A stretch of 64,000 nt of DNA from Amycolatopsis dendrobii (GCF_014145675.1 NZ_JACGZW010000005.1:62001-126000), one strand, 5' to 3'; shown: positions 1 to 24,200, counted from the first letter of the stretch. The notes: generated by a model not told the origin, from the letters alone. Program-made: numbers and translations.

Positions 1-9178
<9,178 letters not shown>

Positions 9179-9187
9179 GGGGAGTCC

Positions 9188-12100
9188 TCACGATTCCAGT
9201 TCTGCGGCAAGCCGTTCCAGCTCGCTCAGCACGAGGTCTTCGACGGTTTCGGCCAGCGCGGCGACGGTGCGAGCGGCCATCACGTCGGCCGGGGTCAGCC
9301 GGACGTCGAAGAGCGCGCTGGCTTTGGCGGAAATGTGCAGGCTGCGCAGCGAATCGCCGCCGAGGGAGAAGAAATTGTCCTGGGCGCCGACGCGGTCCGC
9401 GCCGAGCACCTCCGCCCAGATCCCGGCGAGCGCGCGCTCGGTCTCCGTCGCCGGTTCGACGTGCCCGGTCCCCGCCGCCCGCGGGGCGGGCAGCGCACGC
9501 CGGTCCAGTTTCCCGTTGGCGCTCACCGGAAGCCGGTCGAGCGCGACGAACACCGACGGCACCAGGTAGTCCGGCAGGGACCGGGCCAGGAACTGCCTGA
9601 GCGCTTCTTCTTCGGCCGCTGACACGACATACGCGACCAGGTGCTTCGCGCCCGGCTGGTCCTCGCGCACGAGCACCGCGGCCTGCGCGACGTCCGGATG
9701 CCGGGCCAGCACGGCCTCGACCTCGCCCGGTTCGACCCGGAACCCGCGCAGCTTGACCTGGTCGTCGCGGCGGCCGAGGTACTCCAGCGTGCCGTCGGGC
9801 CGCCAGCGGACGACGTCGCCGGTGCGGTACATCCGCTCCCCCGGCGGCCCGTCCGGGTCGGCGACGAACCGGTCCGCGGTCAGCCCCGGCCGGTCCCGGT
9901 AGCCCCGGGCCAGGCCCGCGCCGGCCAGGCACAGTTCGCCGGGAACGCCGGGCGGCACCGGGCGCAGGTCCGCGTCGAGCACCCGGGCGCGGGTGCCGTC
10001 CAGCGGGCGGCCGATCGGGATCCGGTCCGGCGGCGGCGCGTCCATCGGGTACGCGGTCGCGAAGACCGTCGCCTCGGTCGGGCCGTAGCCGTCGACGACC
10101 CGCAGCCCCGGGCACGCGGCCAGCACCCGCCGCACCGCCTCCGCCGGGACGACGTCGCCGCCGGTCCAGACCTCGCGCAGGCCGGTGAAGCACTCCGGCG
10201 TTTCCTGGGCGAGGACCCGGAACAGCCCGGCGGTGACCCAGACCGAGGTCAGGCCGTGCTCGCGGACCAGCCCGCGCAGCAGCGGCGCGTCGAGGCCGGT
10301 GTCCGGGCTGGTGACGACCCAGCCGCCGGTGAGCAGCGGCACCCACAGTTCGTAAGTCGAGGCGTCGAACGCGAGCGGCGAGTGCAGCAGGATCCGTTCG
10401 TGCGCCCCGCCGCGGAACCGGTGGTCGGCGGCCAGCGCCGCCACGTCGCGGTGGCGCACCACCACGCCCTTCGGCACCCCCGACGAGCCGGACGTGTACA
10501 TCACGCAGGCCGCCTGGTCCGGGTCGACGGCGAGGTCCGGATCGCTGTCCGGTTCATCGTCCACCGAGGACAGCAGCACGGTCTGGCCGAGCGGATGTTC
10601 TTCCGCGGCGACGATGAACCGGACCCCGTCGAGCAGCACCCGCTGCCGCTCGATCGGAGCACGCGCGTCGATCGGCAGGTACGCACCGCCTGCCTTGACC
10701 ACGGCCAGTTCGGCGATCACCGCGGCCGCGTGGTCCACGGCGAGCCCGACCGGTTCTTCCGGCCGCAGCCCGAGCCCGGCCAGGCGGTTCGCGAGGCGGT
10801 TGGCCCGCCGGTTCAGCTCGGCGTACGTGACCGGTTCGCCGCCGAGGACAGCCGCGAGCGCGTTCGGCCGCTGCCGGACCTGCTCGGCGAACAGGTCGGG
10901 CAACGACCGGGGTTCCGGTGCGCCGCAGGCGCCGGCCCGTTCGGCGAGCAGCTGGGTCTCGGCCGCGGTCATGACCGGGACCGCGCCGAGCGCGCGGTCT
11001 CCGTCCGAGGTCAGGCCGCTGAGGATGTCCAGCAGCCGCGCCGCCAGGTCCGTCACCGTCGCGGGGTCGAAGAGCGCCGGGTCGTAGCCAAGGTCCACCG
11101 ACAGCTCCGACCCGGGCGAGGCAACGACGGTGATCGGGAAGTTCGTCGTCTCCCGGGCGGACAGGTCGCGCACGGTCAGGCCGTGTCCCGCCGCCGCGCC
11201 GGTGATCGGGTAGTTCTCGAACACCACGAGGCTGTCGCACAGGTTCACCCCGCCCGGCAGGCCCGCCCAGCCCTGGACCCGCGCGAGCGGCACGTGCCCG
11301 TGCCCGCGCGCTTCGGCCTGCGCCGCCTGCAACCGGGCGAGCCAGTCCGCGACGCGAGCGCTCCGGTCCACGGCGACCCGCACCGGCAGGGTGTTGATGA
11401 AGATGCCGGGAATGTCGTCCACCCCGGGCACTTCGGCCGGGCGGCCGGAAGCCGTGGCCCCGAAGACCACGTCCTTCTGTCCACTGTAGACGGACAGCAG
11501 CAGCGCCCACGCTCCCTGCAGCACGACGTTGTGCGTGAGGCCGTGACGTTTGACGAACGCGTCCAGCCGGGCGGTGGCGGGCCGGTCCAGGCGGACGGGC
11601 AGCCACTCGGCCGAGCACGGGGAGTGGCCGGACGGCGGGGTCCGGTCGCTCGGCAGCTGCGTCGGGCCTTCGATCCCGGCGAGCGCGGTGCGCCAGAACT
11701 CCTCGGAAGCGGCTTGGTCGTGCTCGCCGAGCCAGGCGAGGTAGTCGCGGAACGGCGGCCGCGACGGCAGCGGCTGCCCGGCGTACGCGGTGCAGACGTC
11801 CGAGAGCACCTGAAAGACGCTCCAGCCGTCGAGGAGGACGTGGTGGAACGTCCACAGCACCAGGACTTCCGTGTCGGACAGCCGGGCGAGCGCGATGCGG
11901 GCCAGCGGTGCGACGGCCAGGTCGAGGCCTTGCGCACGGTCTTCGGCCAGCAGCCGCGCCAGTTCGGCGTCGTGCCCGTCCAGGTCGCTCCAGTCGAGGT
12001 GCCGGACCGGCAGTTCGGCCTCGCGGTGCACGACCTGGACCGGCTCGTCCACCCCGGTCCAGACGAACGACGTGCGCAGGACCGGCGTGCGGTCGACGAC

Positions 12101-12257
12101 CTGCTGCCACGCCTCGCCGAGCCGCTGCGGATCGGTCACTCCTGCGAGCACGAAGGTCGCCTGCTCGAAGTACATGCCCTGCGCGGTCTGCGACAGGCCG
12201 TGGAAGACCATCCCGCCCTGCATCGGCGTCAGCGGGTAGATGTCCGCTACGTTCCGG
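9188..12257 (-). other. NRPS module 5 (C-A-T), predicted Val
   Basis: The C domain is DCL type ([13 protein letters not shown] near 12220, HHVLLDG near 11835). The A-domain code is DAYWWGGVFK (Val type, Val at position 330). The carrier is [11 protein letters not shown] near 9350, with an unusual SLRS rather than SILS after the phosphopantetheine serine. There is no E domain, so an L-residue is expected. Boundaries are approximate. Confidence 0.75.
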
Positions 12258-15200
12258 CCTTCGACCAGACTGTCCACAGTGGGCTGGTCGAGCGCCGCCA
12301 GCGGGAAGTCGGACGGGGTGCGCCCTCCCGCGCCCGGCTCGGCGCAGTGCGCGATGATTTCCCGCAGCGCCGCCAGCATCTGCTCGGCGAGGGTTTCGAC
12401 GGTGTCCCCGGCGGTGGCGTGCGACCAGGTCAGTTCCAGCACGCCTGCTTCGACCCGGCCGACTACGTCGAGCACGTGGGTGCGGGGTGCGTCCGGATCG
12501 ACGTCGGCGTCGAGGCTGCCGACGCGGAACAGCCCGCCTTCGGCGGCGCTGAACTGGCCGAGGTAGTTGAAGCTCACCTGCGGGTCGATCGCCGGTGCTG
12601 TGCCGGTCAGGTAGCGCAGTGCGCCGTAACCGATGCCTCGCCGCGGGATCGCGCGCAGCTGTTCTTTCACGGACTTCAGCGCGGGACCCCATTCGTCCGG
12701 GACGTCCAGCGCGACCGGGAACATGCTGGTGAACCAGCCGACCGTGCGCGACAGGTCGACGCCCTCGAACAGGTCCTCGCGGCCGTGCCCTTCGAGGTCG
12801 ATCACCGGGGTTTCGCCGGTCCAGTCCCGCAGGACGCGGCCCAGCGCGGTCAGCAGCACGTCGTTGACCTGCGTCCGGTAGACCTCGGGGACGTCCTGCA
12901 GCAGCGCCCGCGTTTCCTCGGCGGTGAGGCGGACGGTGACCTCGCGGGTGTCGGCGATCGCGCCCGGCTCGCCCGGCCGAACCGGCGGGAGCGACTGCCA
13001 GTGGGCGAGTTCGTCGTCGAAACCGCCTGCCTCGGCGTGTTCGGCGAGCCGCCGGGCCCAGGCGAGGAACGACGTCGTCTTCGGTTCGAGGTCTTCGCCG
13101 CGGTAAGCGGTTTCCAGGTCCTCCAGGAGAATCCGCCACGATACGCCGTCGATGACCAGGTGGTGGGCGGCCAGCAGCAGCCGTCGTCCGTCGAGGACCG
13201 CGTTCAGCAGCGGGCCGTGTTCGACGTCGAAAGCGGGCTCGCCGACGAGCAGTTCCACCGGTCCGGCCGGGTCGCTGTGCTGCGCCGGGCCGAAGCGCAG
13301 GCGCAGGGCGTCGTGGTGCGCCCAGACCGTTTCGAGGGCGCGGCGCAGCGCGGGCTCGTCGACGTCCTCGGCGAATTCCAGGACGACCCGCTGGTCGAAC
13401 CGTTCCGGCTGGGTTTCGAAGTACCAGCGCTGGATCGGCGTGAGCGGCGCTTCGCCGACGACCGGGCCTTGCTCGGCCTTCGGCCCGCGGGCGCCGCCGG
13501 CGTGCGCGGCCAGTGCGGCCAGCGTCGGATGCCGGAACACCTCGTGCGGCAACAGGATCAGCCCGGCCCGGCGGGCCCGGGACACGACCTGGATGCTGAG
13601 GATCGAGTCGCCGCCGAGTTCGAAGAAGTTCGTCTCGGCCCCGACGTCCTCGACGCCGAGCACCTCCGACCAGATCCCGGCCAGGACCCGTTCGGCCTCC
13701 GTCGCCGGGGCGGTGCGGGCGCCGGTCGCGGCGAAGTCCGGGGCGGGCAGGGCGTGCCGGTCGAGTTTTCCGTTGCCGGTCAAGGGCAATCGGCCGAGCC
13801 GGACGAACGCGGCCGGGACCAGGTAGTCCGGCAGGGTTCGCCCGAGGAACCCGGGCAGGTCGTCCGCTTCGCCGGTGTAGTACGCGACGAGCCGTTTGAC
13901 GCCGTGGTCCTCGCGCGCCAGCACCGCGGCCTGGGAGATGCCGGGGTGCGCGGCGAGCGCGGCCTCGACCTCGCCGGGTTCGATCCGGAACCCGCGGATC
14001 TTGACCTGCTCGTCCACGCGGCCGGCGAAGTCCAGTTCGCCCTGCGCGCTCCAGCGGACGAGGTCGCCGGTGCGGTACATCCGCTCCCCCGGCGGCCCGA
14101 ACGGGTCGGGCAGGAACCGCTCGGCGGTCAGGCCGGGGGCGCCGTAGTAGCCGCGCGCGAGGCCCGCGCCGGCGAGGTGGAGTTCGCCGAGCGCGCCCGG
14201 CGGCACCGGCCGCAGATCCGGGCCGAGGACGTACGCGCGGGTGTTGTCCAGCGGTTTCCCGATCGGCACGACGTCCGGCACCGGGCCGAGGACCGGATGC
14301 GCCAGTGCGAACGTCGTGGTCTCGGTCGGGCCGTAGACGTCCACGACGGTCGTGTCCGGGCAGGTTTCCCGCACCCGCCGCACCGCGGCCGACGGGACCG
14401 CGTCGCCGCCGGTCCAGACTTCCCGCAGTCCGCGGAAGATCTCCGGAGCTTCCTTCGCGGCCAGCCGGAACAGGCCGGTGGTGAGAAAGGAAGCGTCGAC
14501 GCGGTGCTCGGCGAACAGGCGGCCGAGGGTCTCGAGGTCGAGGTCGCCGGGCGGGGCGACGACGACCGTGCCGCCGCCCAGCAGCGGCACCCAGAGTTCG
14601 TAGGTCGAGGCGTCGAAAGCCTGCGACGCGTGCAGCAGGACCCGGCGGTGCCCCGCGAAGCGCCGGTCGGCCGCGAGCGCCACGATGTCGCGGCGGCTGG
14701 GCGCGACGCCCTTCGGCTTTCCGGTCGAACCGGAGGTGTACATGACGTACGCCAGGTTGGCCGGATCTGCCTTCGGGAGCTTCGCGACCGCGGTGTGGTC
14801 GCCGGGCACGACCGTGGGTCCACTGTGGACCTTCGCTGCGGTATCGCGCCACGTGTCGTCGGCGACCAGGATCTGCACGCCGTCCAGCAGAGTCTTGAGC
14901 CGGGGTTCGGGCGCGCGCGTGTCGAGCGGCAGGTAGGCCGCACCGGCTTTGACGATCGCCAGCTCAGCGATGATCAGGCCTGGTGAACGGTCCATCAGCA
15001 CGCCCACGAGCGTTTCCGGCCGCGCGCCGAGCGAAACCAGGTAGCGGGCGAGCCGGTCGGATCGCCGGTCCAGCTCCGCGTACGTCAGGCGGACCCCGTC
15101 GCCCGCCACCGCGACCGCTTCCGGCGCTTGCCGGACCTGCTCGGCGAACAGGTCGATCAGGTCGTCTTCCGGGAGCGGCTGGCTGGTGTCGTTCCGTTCG

Positions 15201-18200
15201 ACCAGCACCTGGTGGCGTTCCGCCTCGGTGAGGAGGTCGATGTCTTCCAGCGATCCCGGGCCCGCGCTGAAGGCGTCGAGCACGGCGAGGAGCTGCCGGG
15301 TGATCCGCTCGGCGGTCTCGGTGTCGAACAGGTCGGGGTCGTAGCCGACATCGAGGGTCAGCTGCTCCCCCGGCGACGCGACAACGCTGATCGGGTAGTT
15401 CGTCGTCTCGGCCGCGTCGACGTCGCGCAGCCGCAGTCCGGGCGCAGCCGCGTCGTCGATCGGATAGTTCTCGAAGACCACGATGCTGTCGAAAAGGCTT
15501 CCGCCGCAACCACTCCACGCTTGCAGCTTCGTCAGCGGAAGGTGGCCGTAGCGACGGGATTCGACCTGCGCGGACTGCAACTCGGCCAGCCACTCGGTCA
15601 CGTCGGCCCCGGTCACGGTGGTCCGCACCGGCAGGGTGTTGATGAAGATGCCGGTGATGTCGTCCGCACCCGCCAGGTCGACTGGACGGCCGGAAACCGT
15701 GGCGCCGAAGCAGACATCGCGCTCGCCGCTGAGCCGGGCCAGCACCAGCGCCCACGCACCCTGCAAGACGGTGTTGAGCGTGAGGCCGGCTCGGCGGGCG
15801 AAGGCGCGCAGCCGTCCGGAGTTTTCGACCGGCACGCGCAGCCATTCCGACGACCGGCTCGTGTGCGCTTGCGCGGGAGCCCGGTCGCAGGGCAGCCGGG
15901 CGGGTGCGACGAGGCTGCCGAGTTCGCGCCGCCAGTAGTCCTCGGCGGCCGCGTCGTCCTGCCGGTCCAGCCAAGCGACGTAGTCGCGGAACGGCGGTCG
16001 CTCGGGCAGTTCGGCACCGGAGTACGCGGCGAAGACGTCGGACAGCACGCCGAAGACGCTCCAGCCGTCGAGCAGGACATGATGGAACGTCCACAGCACG
16101 CGGACCTCAGTGTCCGACAGCCGCGCGAAAGCCAGTCGCAGCAACGGCGTTTCGGTGAAATCGAGTCCTCGGGCCCGGTCGCCGGCGAGGAGTTCCTGCC
16201 ACGCCTGGTCGCGTTCGTCCGGGGTGCGGTCGCGCCAGTCGTGCCGGGCGATCGGGACCGGGACCCGCCGCTGGACGACCTGGACCGGTTCGGGCACGCC
16301 CTCCCAGGCGATCCGCGTCCGCAGCACCGGCGTCCGGTCGGCCACCTGCTGCCACGCCCGTTCCAGCGCGGCCAGGCCGGTTTCGTTCCGGACGCCGTCG
16401 AGCACGAACCCGACCTGCTGGAAGTAGACCCGTTCGCCGGGCTGGGACAGCGCGTGGAACACCATCCCGGACTGCATCGGCGTCAGCGGGAAGACGTCCT
16501 CGACCTCGCGGCCGTCGCCGGCCAATTCGTCCACAGCAGACTGGTCGAGCGCGGCCAGCGGGAAGTCCGACGGCGTCCGGCCGCCCGCTCCCGGCTCCGC
16601 GCAATGCCGGATGATCTCGCGCAGCGCACCGGTCATCGCGGCGGCCAGGGTGTCCATAGTGGACCGGTCGTGGACGCCTTCGGCGTAGTACCAGGTCAAT
16701 TCGAGTTCGCCGGCCTCGACGCGGCCGACGACGTCGAGCAGGTGTGCGCGAGCCGAACGCGGGCTTTCGTCGGATTCGAGACGGCCGGAACCGAACTGGC
16801 CCAGGTAGTTGAAACTCACCTGCGGGTCGATCTCCGGCGCGGTGCCGGTCAGGTACCGCAGCGCGCCGTAGCCGATCCCGCGCCGCGGTACCGCGCGAAG
16901 CTGTTCCTTGACGGACTTGAGCGCCGCGCCCCAGTCGTCCGGGACCTCCAACGCCACCGGGAAGACCGTGGTGAACCAGCCGACTGTCCGGGAGAGGTCG
17001 ACGTCGTCGAACAGGTCCTCGCGGCCGTGGCCCTCCAGGTCGACCACGGCGGTCCCGCCGGTCCAGTCGCGCAGGACCCGGCCGAGGGCGGTGAGCAGCA
17101 CGTCGTTGACCTGCGTGCGGTAGACCTTCGGGACGTCTCGCAGCAGCGCGCCGGTCTCCGCGGCGGACAGCCGGGCGGTCACCGAGCGCATCGATGCGAC
17201 GGTCGCGTCGCCCCGGCCGTCGACCGGCACCGTGGTGCGGCCGGACACGCCGCGCCAGTAATCGAGTTCGTCGTCGAAGCCGCCCGCCTCGGCGTGTTCC
17301 GAGAGCCGGATCGCCCAGTCGCGGAAGGACGTCGTGCGCGGGCCGAGGTCGATCGGTTTGCCCTCCAGAACCTGGTTGTAGGCGCGCTCGAAGTCCTCGA
17401 GGAGCACGCGCCACGAGACGCCGTCGACGACGAGGTGATGCACGGACAGCCGGTCCTGCTCGAACCGGACCAGCGGTGCCTCGGAGCCGACCGCGCCGTT
17501 CTCCTGGAGCCAGTGCGTTTCGCCGCGCGCGAAGCGCATCCGGAGCGCGTCGTGGTGGGTCAGCAGCGCTTCGACGGCCGCGTTCGCCGCGTCCGGATCG
17601 AGCGTTCCCAAGCGGACGTACTGGTGGAAGTGGTCCGGTTCGGCGGTCTGCGTCGCGAAGAACCACTGCTGGATCGGGGTGAGCGGCACCGGGCCGTGGA
17701 CCGGACCGCGCTCGGCTGCCGTCGTCGAGGTGCGGGCCGCCGCGGCGAGCGCGGCCGGGGTGCGGTGCGCGAACAGGTCGCCGGGTTGCAGTTCCAGTCC
17801 GGCCCGGCGGGCGCGGGAGACGACCTGCATGCTGAGGATCGAGTCGCCGCCGAGTTCGAAGAAGTCGTCGGTCGCGCCGACGCGTTCGACACTGAGCACG
17901 TCGGCCCAGATCTCGGCGATCGCGCGTTCGCGTTCGGTACGCGGCGCGACGTGGTCCCGCGCGCCGAACTCGGGGGTCGGCAGCGCCTGGCGGTCGAGCT
18001 TTCCGTTGACGTTCACCGGGAACCGCTCCAGCCGCACGAACGCGGCGGGCACCAGGTAGTCCGGCAGCGTCTGGCCGAGGAACTCCGCCAAGCCGTCCGT
18101 TTCCCCGACGACATAGGCGACCAGCCGCTTCACGCCGCCGTCCTCGCGGGCCAGCACGGCGGCCTGTTCGACGCCGGGATGCTCGCCGAGCGCGGCCTCG

Positions 18201-21200
18201 ATTTCGCTCGGTTCGACGCGGAACCCGCGGATCTTGACCTGCTCGTCCGCCCGGCCGACGAATTCGAGCGCGCCTTCGTCGTTCCAGCGCACGAGGTCGC
18301 CGGTGCGGTACATCCGCTCCCCCGGCGGACCGAACGGATCCGCGACGAACCGCTCGGCGGTCAGCCCGGACCGGCCGAGGTAACCGCGTGCCAGGCCCGC
18401 GCCGGCGATGTGCAGTTCGCCGGGCGCGCCGGGCGGGACGAGCCGGAGGTCGCCGTCGAGGACGTACACGCGGGTGTGGTCGAGCGGCCCGCCGATCGGG
18501 ACGACGTCCGGGACCTCGCCGGGCAGCGGGTGCACGGTCGCGAACGTCGTGGTCTCGGTGGGGCCGTAGACGTCGGCGACCAGGGTGTCCGGGCAGGCCG
18601 CCTTGACCCGGCGGAGTGCGGCCGCGGGGACGGCGTCGCCGCCGGTCCAGACCTCCCGCACGCCCGCGAAGACCTCCGGCGATTCCTGCGCGACCAGGCG
18701 GAACAGGCCGGTGGTGAGGAACGCGCCGGTCACGCCGTGCGTGGTGAGCGAGCGGCCGAGCGTCTCGACGTCCACGTCTCCGGGCGGGGCCAGCACGACG
18801 GTGCCGCCGCCCAGCAGCGGCACCCACAGTTCGTAGGTCGCGGCGTCGAAGGCCTGTTGCGAGTGCAGCAGAATCCGGTCGTGCCGGGCGAACCGCTGGT
18901 CGATCGTGAGCGCCGCGACGTCGCAGTGCCGCGCCGAAACGCCCTTGGGGCGGCCGGTGGAGCCGGAGGTGTAGATGACGTACGCGAGCTGTTCGGGATC
19001 GACCCGGACGGCGGGCGGCGTTTCGGGGGCGCTGCTCTCGCCGGTGAGGATGGTGCCGAGGTGGACTTCCTCGGCGGTCGCCAGCCACGCGGCGTCGGCG
19101 AGGAGGACGGTTGCCGCGGCCTCTTTTAGGAGCAGGCGCAGCCGCTCGGCCGGGGCGCGCAGGTCCAGCGGCAGGTAGGCGCCGCCGGCCTTGACGATCG
19201 CCAGCTCCGCGACGACGAGTTCCGGCGAGCGGTTCATCAGGACGGCGACCCGGTCCTCGGCCCGCACGCCCGCGGCGATCAGCCGGTGGGCCAGCCGGTT
19301 CGCGCGGCGGTCGAGCTCTCGGTAGGTGATCTGCTCGTCGTCCGTGATGAGCGCGACGGCGTCCGGGGTGCGGCGTGCCTGGGCTTCGAACAGCTCCGGC
19401 ACCGACTTGGCCGGCAGCGGGCGGGCAGTCGCGTTCCGCTCGGCTAGCAGATGCTCGATCTCGGCCTCGGAAAGCATCGGCACCCGCGACACCGGCTCGT
19501 GCGGAGCCGCGACCATGCCTCGGACCAGCGCTTCGAGATGCTGCGCGAGCCTTGCCGCCGCTGTATCGCCGATCCGCGCCGGGTCGTGCGTGAGGATCAT
19601 GGACAACCGGCGGCCTGGATAGGCGACGACGCCCAGCGGGTAGCTCGTCCGCTCGGCCGCGCGGACGTCCCGCAGCTCGGGCACCTCGTCGATCGGGTAG
19701 TTCTCGAAGACGACGATGCTGTCGAACAGGCTCCCGCCGCCGCTCCACGCTTGCAGCTTCGTCAGGCCGACGTGTCCGAACCGGCGCGATTCCGCTTGTG
19801 CCGCTTGAAGATCGCGCAGCCACTCCGAGACCGCGCGGGTCCCGTCGAGCCGGACGCGCACTGGCAGGGTGTTGATGAAGATGCCGGGAATGTCGTCCGC
19901 GCCGGGCAGTTCCGCCGGACGGCCGGACACCGTCGCGCCGAAGCACACCTCGGTTTCGCCGCTGTAGCGAGCCAGCAACGCGGCCCACGCGCCTTGGACG
20001 ACGGTGTTGACCGTCAGCCGGTGCCGCCGCGCGAAGGCGTACACCGCGGCGGACGTCTCGTCGTCCAGTTCCACCGGGATCCGGCCGGTCGAACTCGACG
20101 TGTGCGTGCGGACGGCGGGGCGTTCGAGGGGCAACGGAGTCGGCGCGACCCCGGCGAGTTCGGCCCGCCAGTGTTCCTCGGCGCGCTCGTCGTCTTGAGC
20201 GGCGAGCCAGGCCGCGTAGTCCCGGAACGGCGGCCGGACGGGCGGTTCTTCGCCGCGCAGCAGGGCGATGACGTCGGAGAGGATGCCGAAGACGCTCCAG
20301 CCGTCGAGGAGGACGTGGTGGAAGGTCCAGAGCACGCGCACGGTGCCGGCCGATTCGCGTGCGATGACCAGCCGCGCCAGCGGGGCTCGGGCCAGGTCGA
20401 AGCCTTCGGCGAGGTCCTGCTCCAGCAGCTGCGCCAGTGCTTTCTCACTGTCTCTTGCGGACCAGTCCGGATAGGACACCGGCAGTTCGGCCGCGCGGTG
20501 CACGACCTGCAGCGGCTGCGGCACGCCGTCCCACACGATCCGGCTGCGCAGGATCGGGGTCCGCTCGACGATCCGCCGCCAGGCCTCGCCGAGCCGGTGC
20601 GGGTCGGGCACGTCGTCCACAGTGAACGAAATCTGTTCGAAGTAGACTCGGTCGCCGGGCTGGGCGAGGTCGTGGAACACCATGCCGGCCTGCATCGGCG
20701 TCAGCGGGTAGATGTCCTCGACGTCCCGGCCGTCGCCGGCCAGTGTGTCCACTGCGGATTGATCGAGCCCGGCAAGCAGGAAGTCCGACGGCGTCCGCCC
20801 GCCCGCACCCGGCTCCGCGCAGTGCCGGACGATCTCGCGCAGCGCTTCGGCCATCGCCGCGGCCAGCCGGTCCACAGTGGACTCTTCGTGGACCCCCTCG
20901 GCGTAGTGCCAGGCCAGCTCCAGCTCGCCGCCCTCGACGCGGCCGACCACTTCCAGCAAGTGCGGGCGGACGGCGCCGGGCGAGACGTCCAGCGCGAGTT
21001 CCCGGTGCAGGGCCAGGTCGCCGGGCAGATCGAACTGGCCGAGATAGTTGAAGCTCACTTGCGGTTCGATCACCGGCGCCGACCCGGCGAGATACCGCAG
21101 CGCGCCGTAGCCGATCCCCCGGCGCGGGACCGCGCGCAGCTGTTCCTTGACCGCCTTGAGCGCCGCGCCCCAGCCGTCCGGAACGTCCAGCGCCACCGGG

Positions 21201-24200
21201 AAGATGCTGGTGAACCAGCCGACCGTCCGCGACAGGTCGACCCCGGCGAACAGGTCCTCGCGGCCGTGCCCTTCGAGGTCGACGACCGGCTGGTGCCCGG
21301 TCCAGTCCCCCAGCACCCGGCCCAGCGCGGCCAGCAGCACGTCGTTGACCTGCGTCCGGTACGCCCGCGGCACCTCGCGCAGCAGCGCGTGCGTCTCGTC
21401 CGCGGTGAGCCGGGCGGTGACGACGCGGGCTCGGCCGAAGGTGTTCTCCGCCGTGCCGTCGACCGGGAGCGGGCTGGGCGCGGGCAGTTCCCACCAGTGC
21501 GGGAGTTCGTCGTCGAAGCCGCCCGCTGCCGCGTGCTCGGCCAGCCTTCCCGCCCACTCGCGGAAGGACGTCGTCCGCGGGCCGAGGTCGATCGGTTCGT
21601 CGCGCACGGCCTGCTGATAGGCGCGGCCGAGGTCTTCGAGCAGCAGCCGCCACGACACGCCGTCGACGACCAGGTGGTGCGCGGCCAGGTGCAGGGTCCG
21701 CGGCTCGCCGGTCAGCGACCAGCGCAGCAGCGTGTGCCCGTCGCCAGCCGGGGCGTTGTGCTGGTGCCAGGCCTCGCGGTCGTGGGTGAACCGCATCCGC
21801 AGCGCGTCGTGCCGCTCGGACAACGCGGCCAGTGCGCGCATCAGCGCGGGCAAGTCGACGTCAGTGGGCAATTCGACGGCGATCGTCTGGTCGAAGCGGT
21901 CCGCACCCAGCCCGAAATACCAGTGCTGGACCGGGGTGAGAACGACGTCGCCGCTTTCCGGGCCGCGTGCCGGGATCGCCGCCGCTTCGCCGACGGCCGG
22001 GGCGAGCGCGGCGATGGTCTGGTGGCGGAACAGGTCGGCGGTGGTCACGCTGAGCCCCGCCTCGCGGGCCCGGGCGCACACCTGGATGCTCAGGATCGAA
22101 TCGCCGCCGAGGGCGAAGAAGTTGTCGTCCACGCCGACGCGGTCGAGACCGAGCACCTCAGCCCAGATCCCGGCGAGCACAGCCTCCCGCTCGGTGCGCG
22201 GGGCCACCGTCCGCTCGCCGGCGACCTGCGGCTCCGGCAGCGCACGACGGTCGACCTTGCCGTTGGCGGTGAGCGGCAGCTCGGCCAGCGGGACGAGCAC
22301 CGAGGGCACCAGGTAGTCCGGCAGCGTGCGCGCGAGCGCCCTGCGGAGTGCTTCGGGGTCCGCGTTCGCCGGGACCACGTAACCGACCAGCTGTTTGCGC
22401 CCGCCGGTCGCCCGTACCGTCACGAACGCCTGCGCCACCCCGTCCTCGGCGGCCAGCGCGCGTTCGATCTCGGCCGGTTCGACCCGGAAGCCGCGGATCT
22501 TCACCTGGTCGTCCGCGCGGCCGAGGAATTCGAGCGTCCCGTCGGTGCGCCACCGGGCCAGGTCGCCGGTGCGGTACATCCTGGCCCCTGGCTCGCCGAA
22601 CGGGTCGGCGACGAACCGCTCCGCGGTCATGCCCGGCTGGCCGAAGTAGCCGCGCGCGAGCCCGGCGCCGGCGATGCAGACCTCGCCTGCCGCGCCGCGC
22701 GGCAGCAGCCGGAACCCGTCGTCGACGACGTGGATCCGGACGTCCCGCAGCGGCGTGCCGATCGGGATGACGTCCGGGACCTCGGCCGGCATCCGGAACG
22801 AGGTGGCGAAGGTGGTGGTCTCGGTCGGGCCGTAGCCGTCCACGACGGCGGTCCCGGGGCAGCTGTCGAGGACCTTCCGCACGGCAGGCGGCGGTACGAC
22901 GTCGCCGCCGGTCCAGACCTCGCGGAGTCCGGCGAAGCACTCCGGCGACTCCTCGGCGAAGAGCCGGAAGAGTCCGGCGGTCAGCCAGAGTGCGGTGATG
23001 TCGTGCTTCGTGACCAACTGGCGGATCGCGTCGGCGTCCAGGTCGCCGGGCGGTGCGACGATCACGGTGCCGCCGTTGAGCAGCGGTACCCACAGCTCGT
23101 AGGTCGAGGCGTCGAACGCGAGCGGGGAATGCAGCAGGACGCGCTCGTGGCCGGAGAAGCGCGGGTCGGTCGCGAGTGCCGCGACGTCGGCGTGCCGCAC
23201 TGCCACGCCCTTCGGGACGCCGGCGGAGCCCGAGGTGTACTCGACGTAGGCCAGATTCTGGGCGCTCAGCGCGATTTCCGGGGCTGCCCCGCCGACGTCC
23301 GCCACGATCAGGGAAGTTCCCTGGTGGACAGTGACAGCGGTGTCGTGCCAGGTGCGGTCGGTGAGCACCAGCGACACTCCGCCGAGGACGCGGCGCAGGC
23401 GGTCGGCCGGGGAGCGCAGGTCCAGCGGCAGGTAAGCCGCACCCGCCTTGAGGATCGCCAGCACGGCCACGACGAGGTCGGCCGAGCGGTCCATCAGCAC
23501 GCCGACCCGCTCCTCCGGGCGAACGCCTCGCCGGATCAGGTGCTGCGCGAGACCGTTCGCCCGGGACTGCAGTTCCGCATAGGTGAGGCGGACGTCGCCG
23601 CTCACTACCGCGGTCTGGTCCGGTTGATGCGCCGCGCATCGGTCGAACAGCTCGGGGACCGTTTCGGCGGGCGTGCTTTCGGGCGGGGCCGGAAGCAGGA
23701 ACCGGCGGTCCTCGGCGGTGAGCAGCGGAAGGTCGCCCACCGGCCGTGCGGGGTCGGCGGCGATGCCGGCAAGCAGGATTTCCAGGCTCTGCGTGAGGCG
23801 TTCGATGGTGGCGGCGTCGAAAAGCGCGGTGGCGTATTCGACGGTGACGCGCAGGCCTTCGGGTTGCGGCCAGAACTCGACCACGAGGTCGAAGCGCGCC
23901 GACGGGCGTGGCAGGGCGTACTCGCTGACCTGCAGTCCGGCGACGTTTCGGTCTGCCACCAGCGGGCGTTGCAGGACGACGACGGCCTGCACCAACGGCG
24001 TCCGCGACGGGTCGCGTTCGGGCTGGACTTCCTCCACGACGCGGTCGAACGGGACGTCACCGTGCGCGAACGCGGCGAGCACGGTTTCGCGGAACTCCGC
24101 CAGGAAGTGTTCGAACGGCCGCTCACTGTCCACAGCGGACCGCAGTACGAGGGTGTTGACGAAGAACCCGGTCAGCTGCTCCAGTTCGGCCCGGTCACGT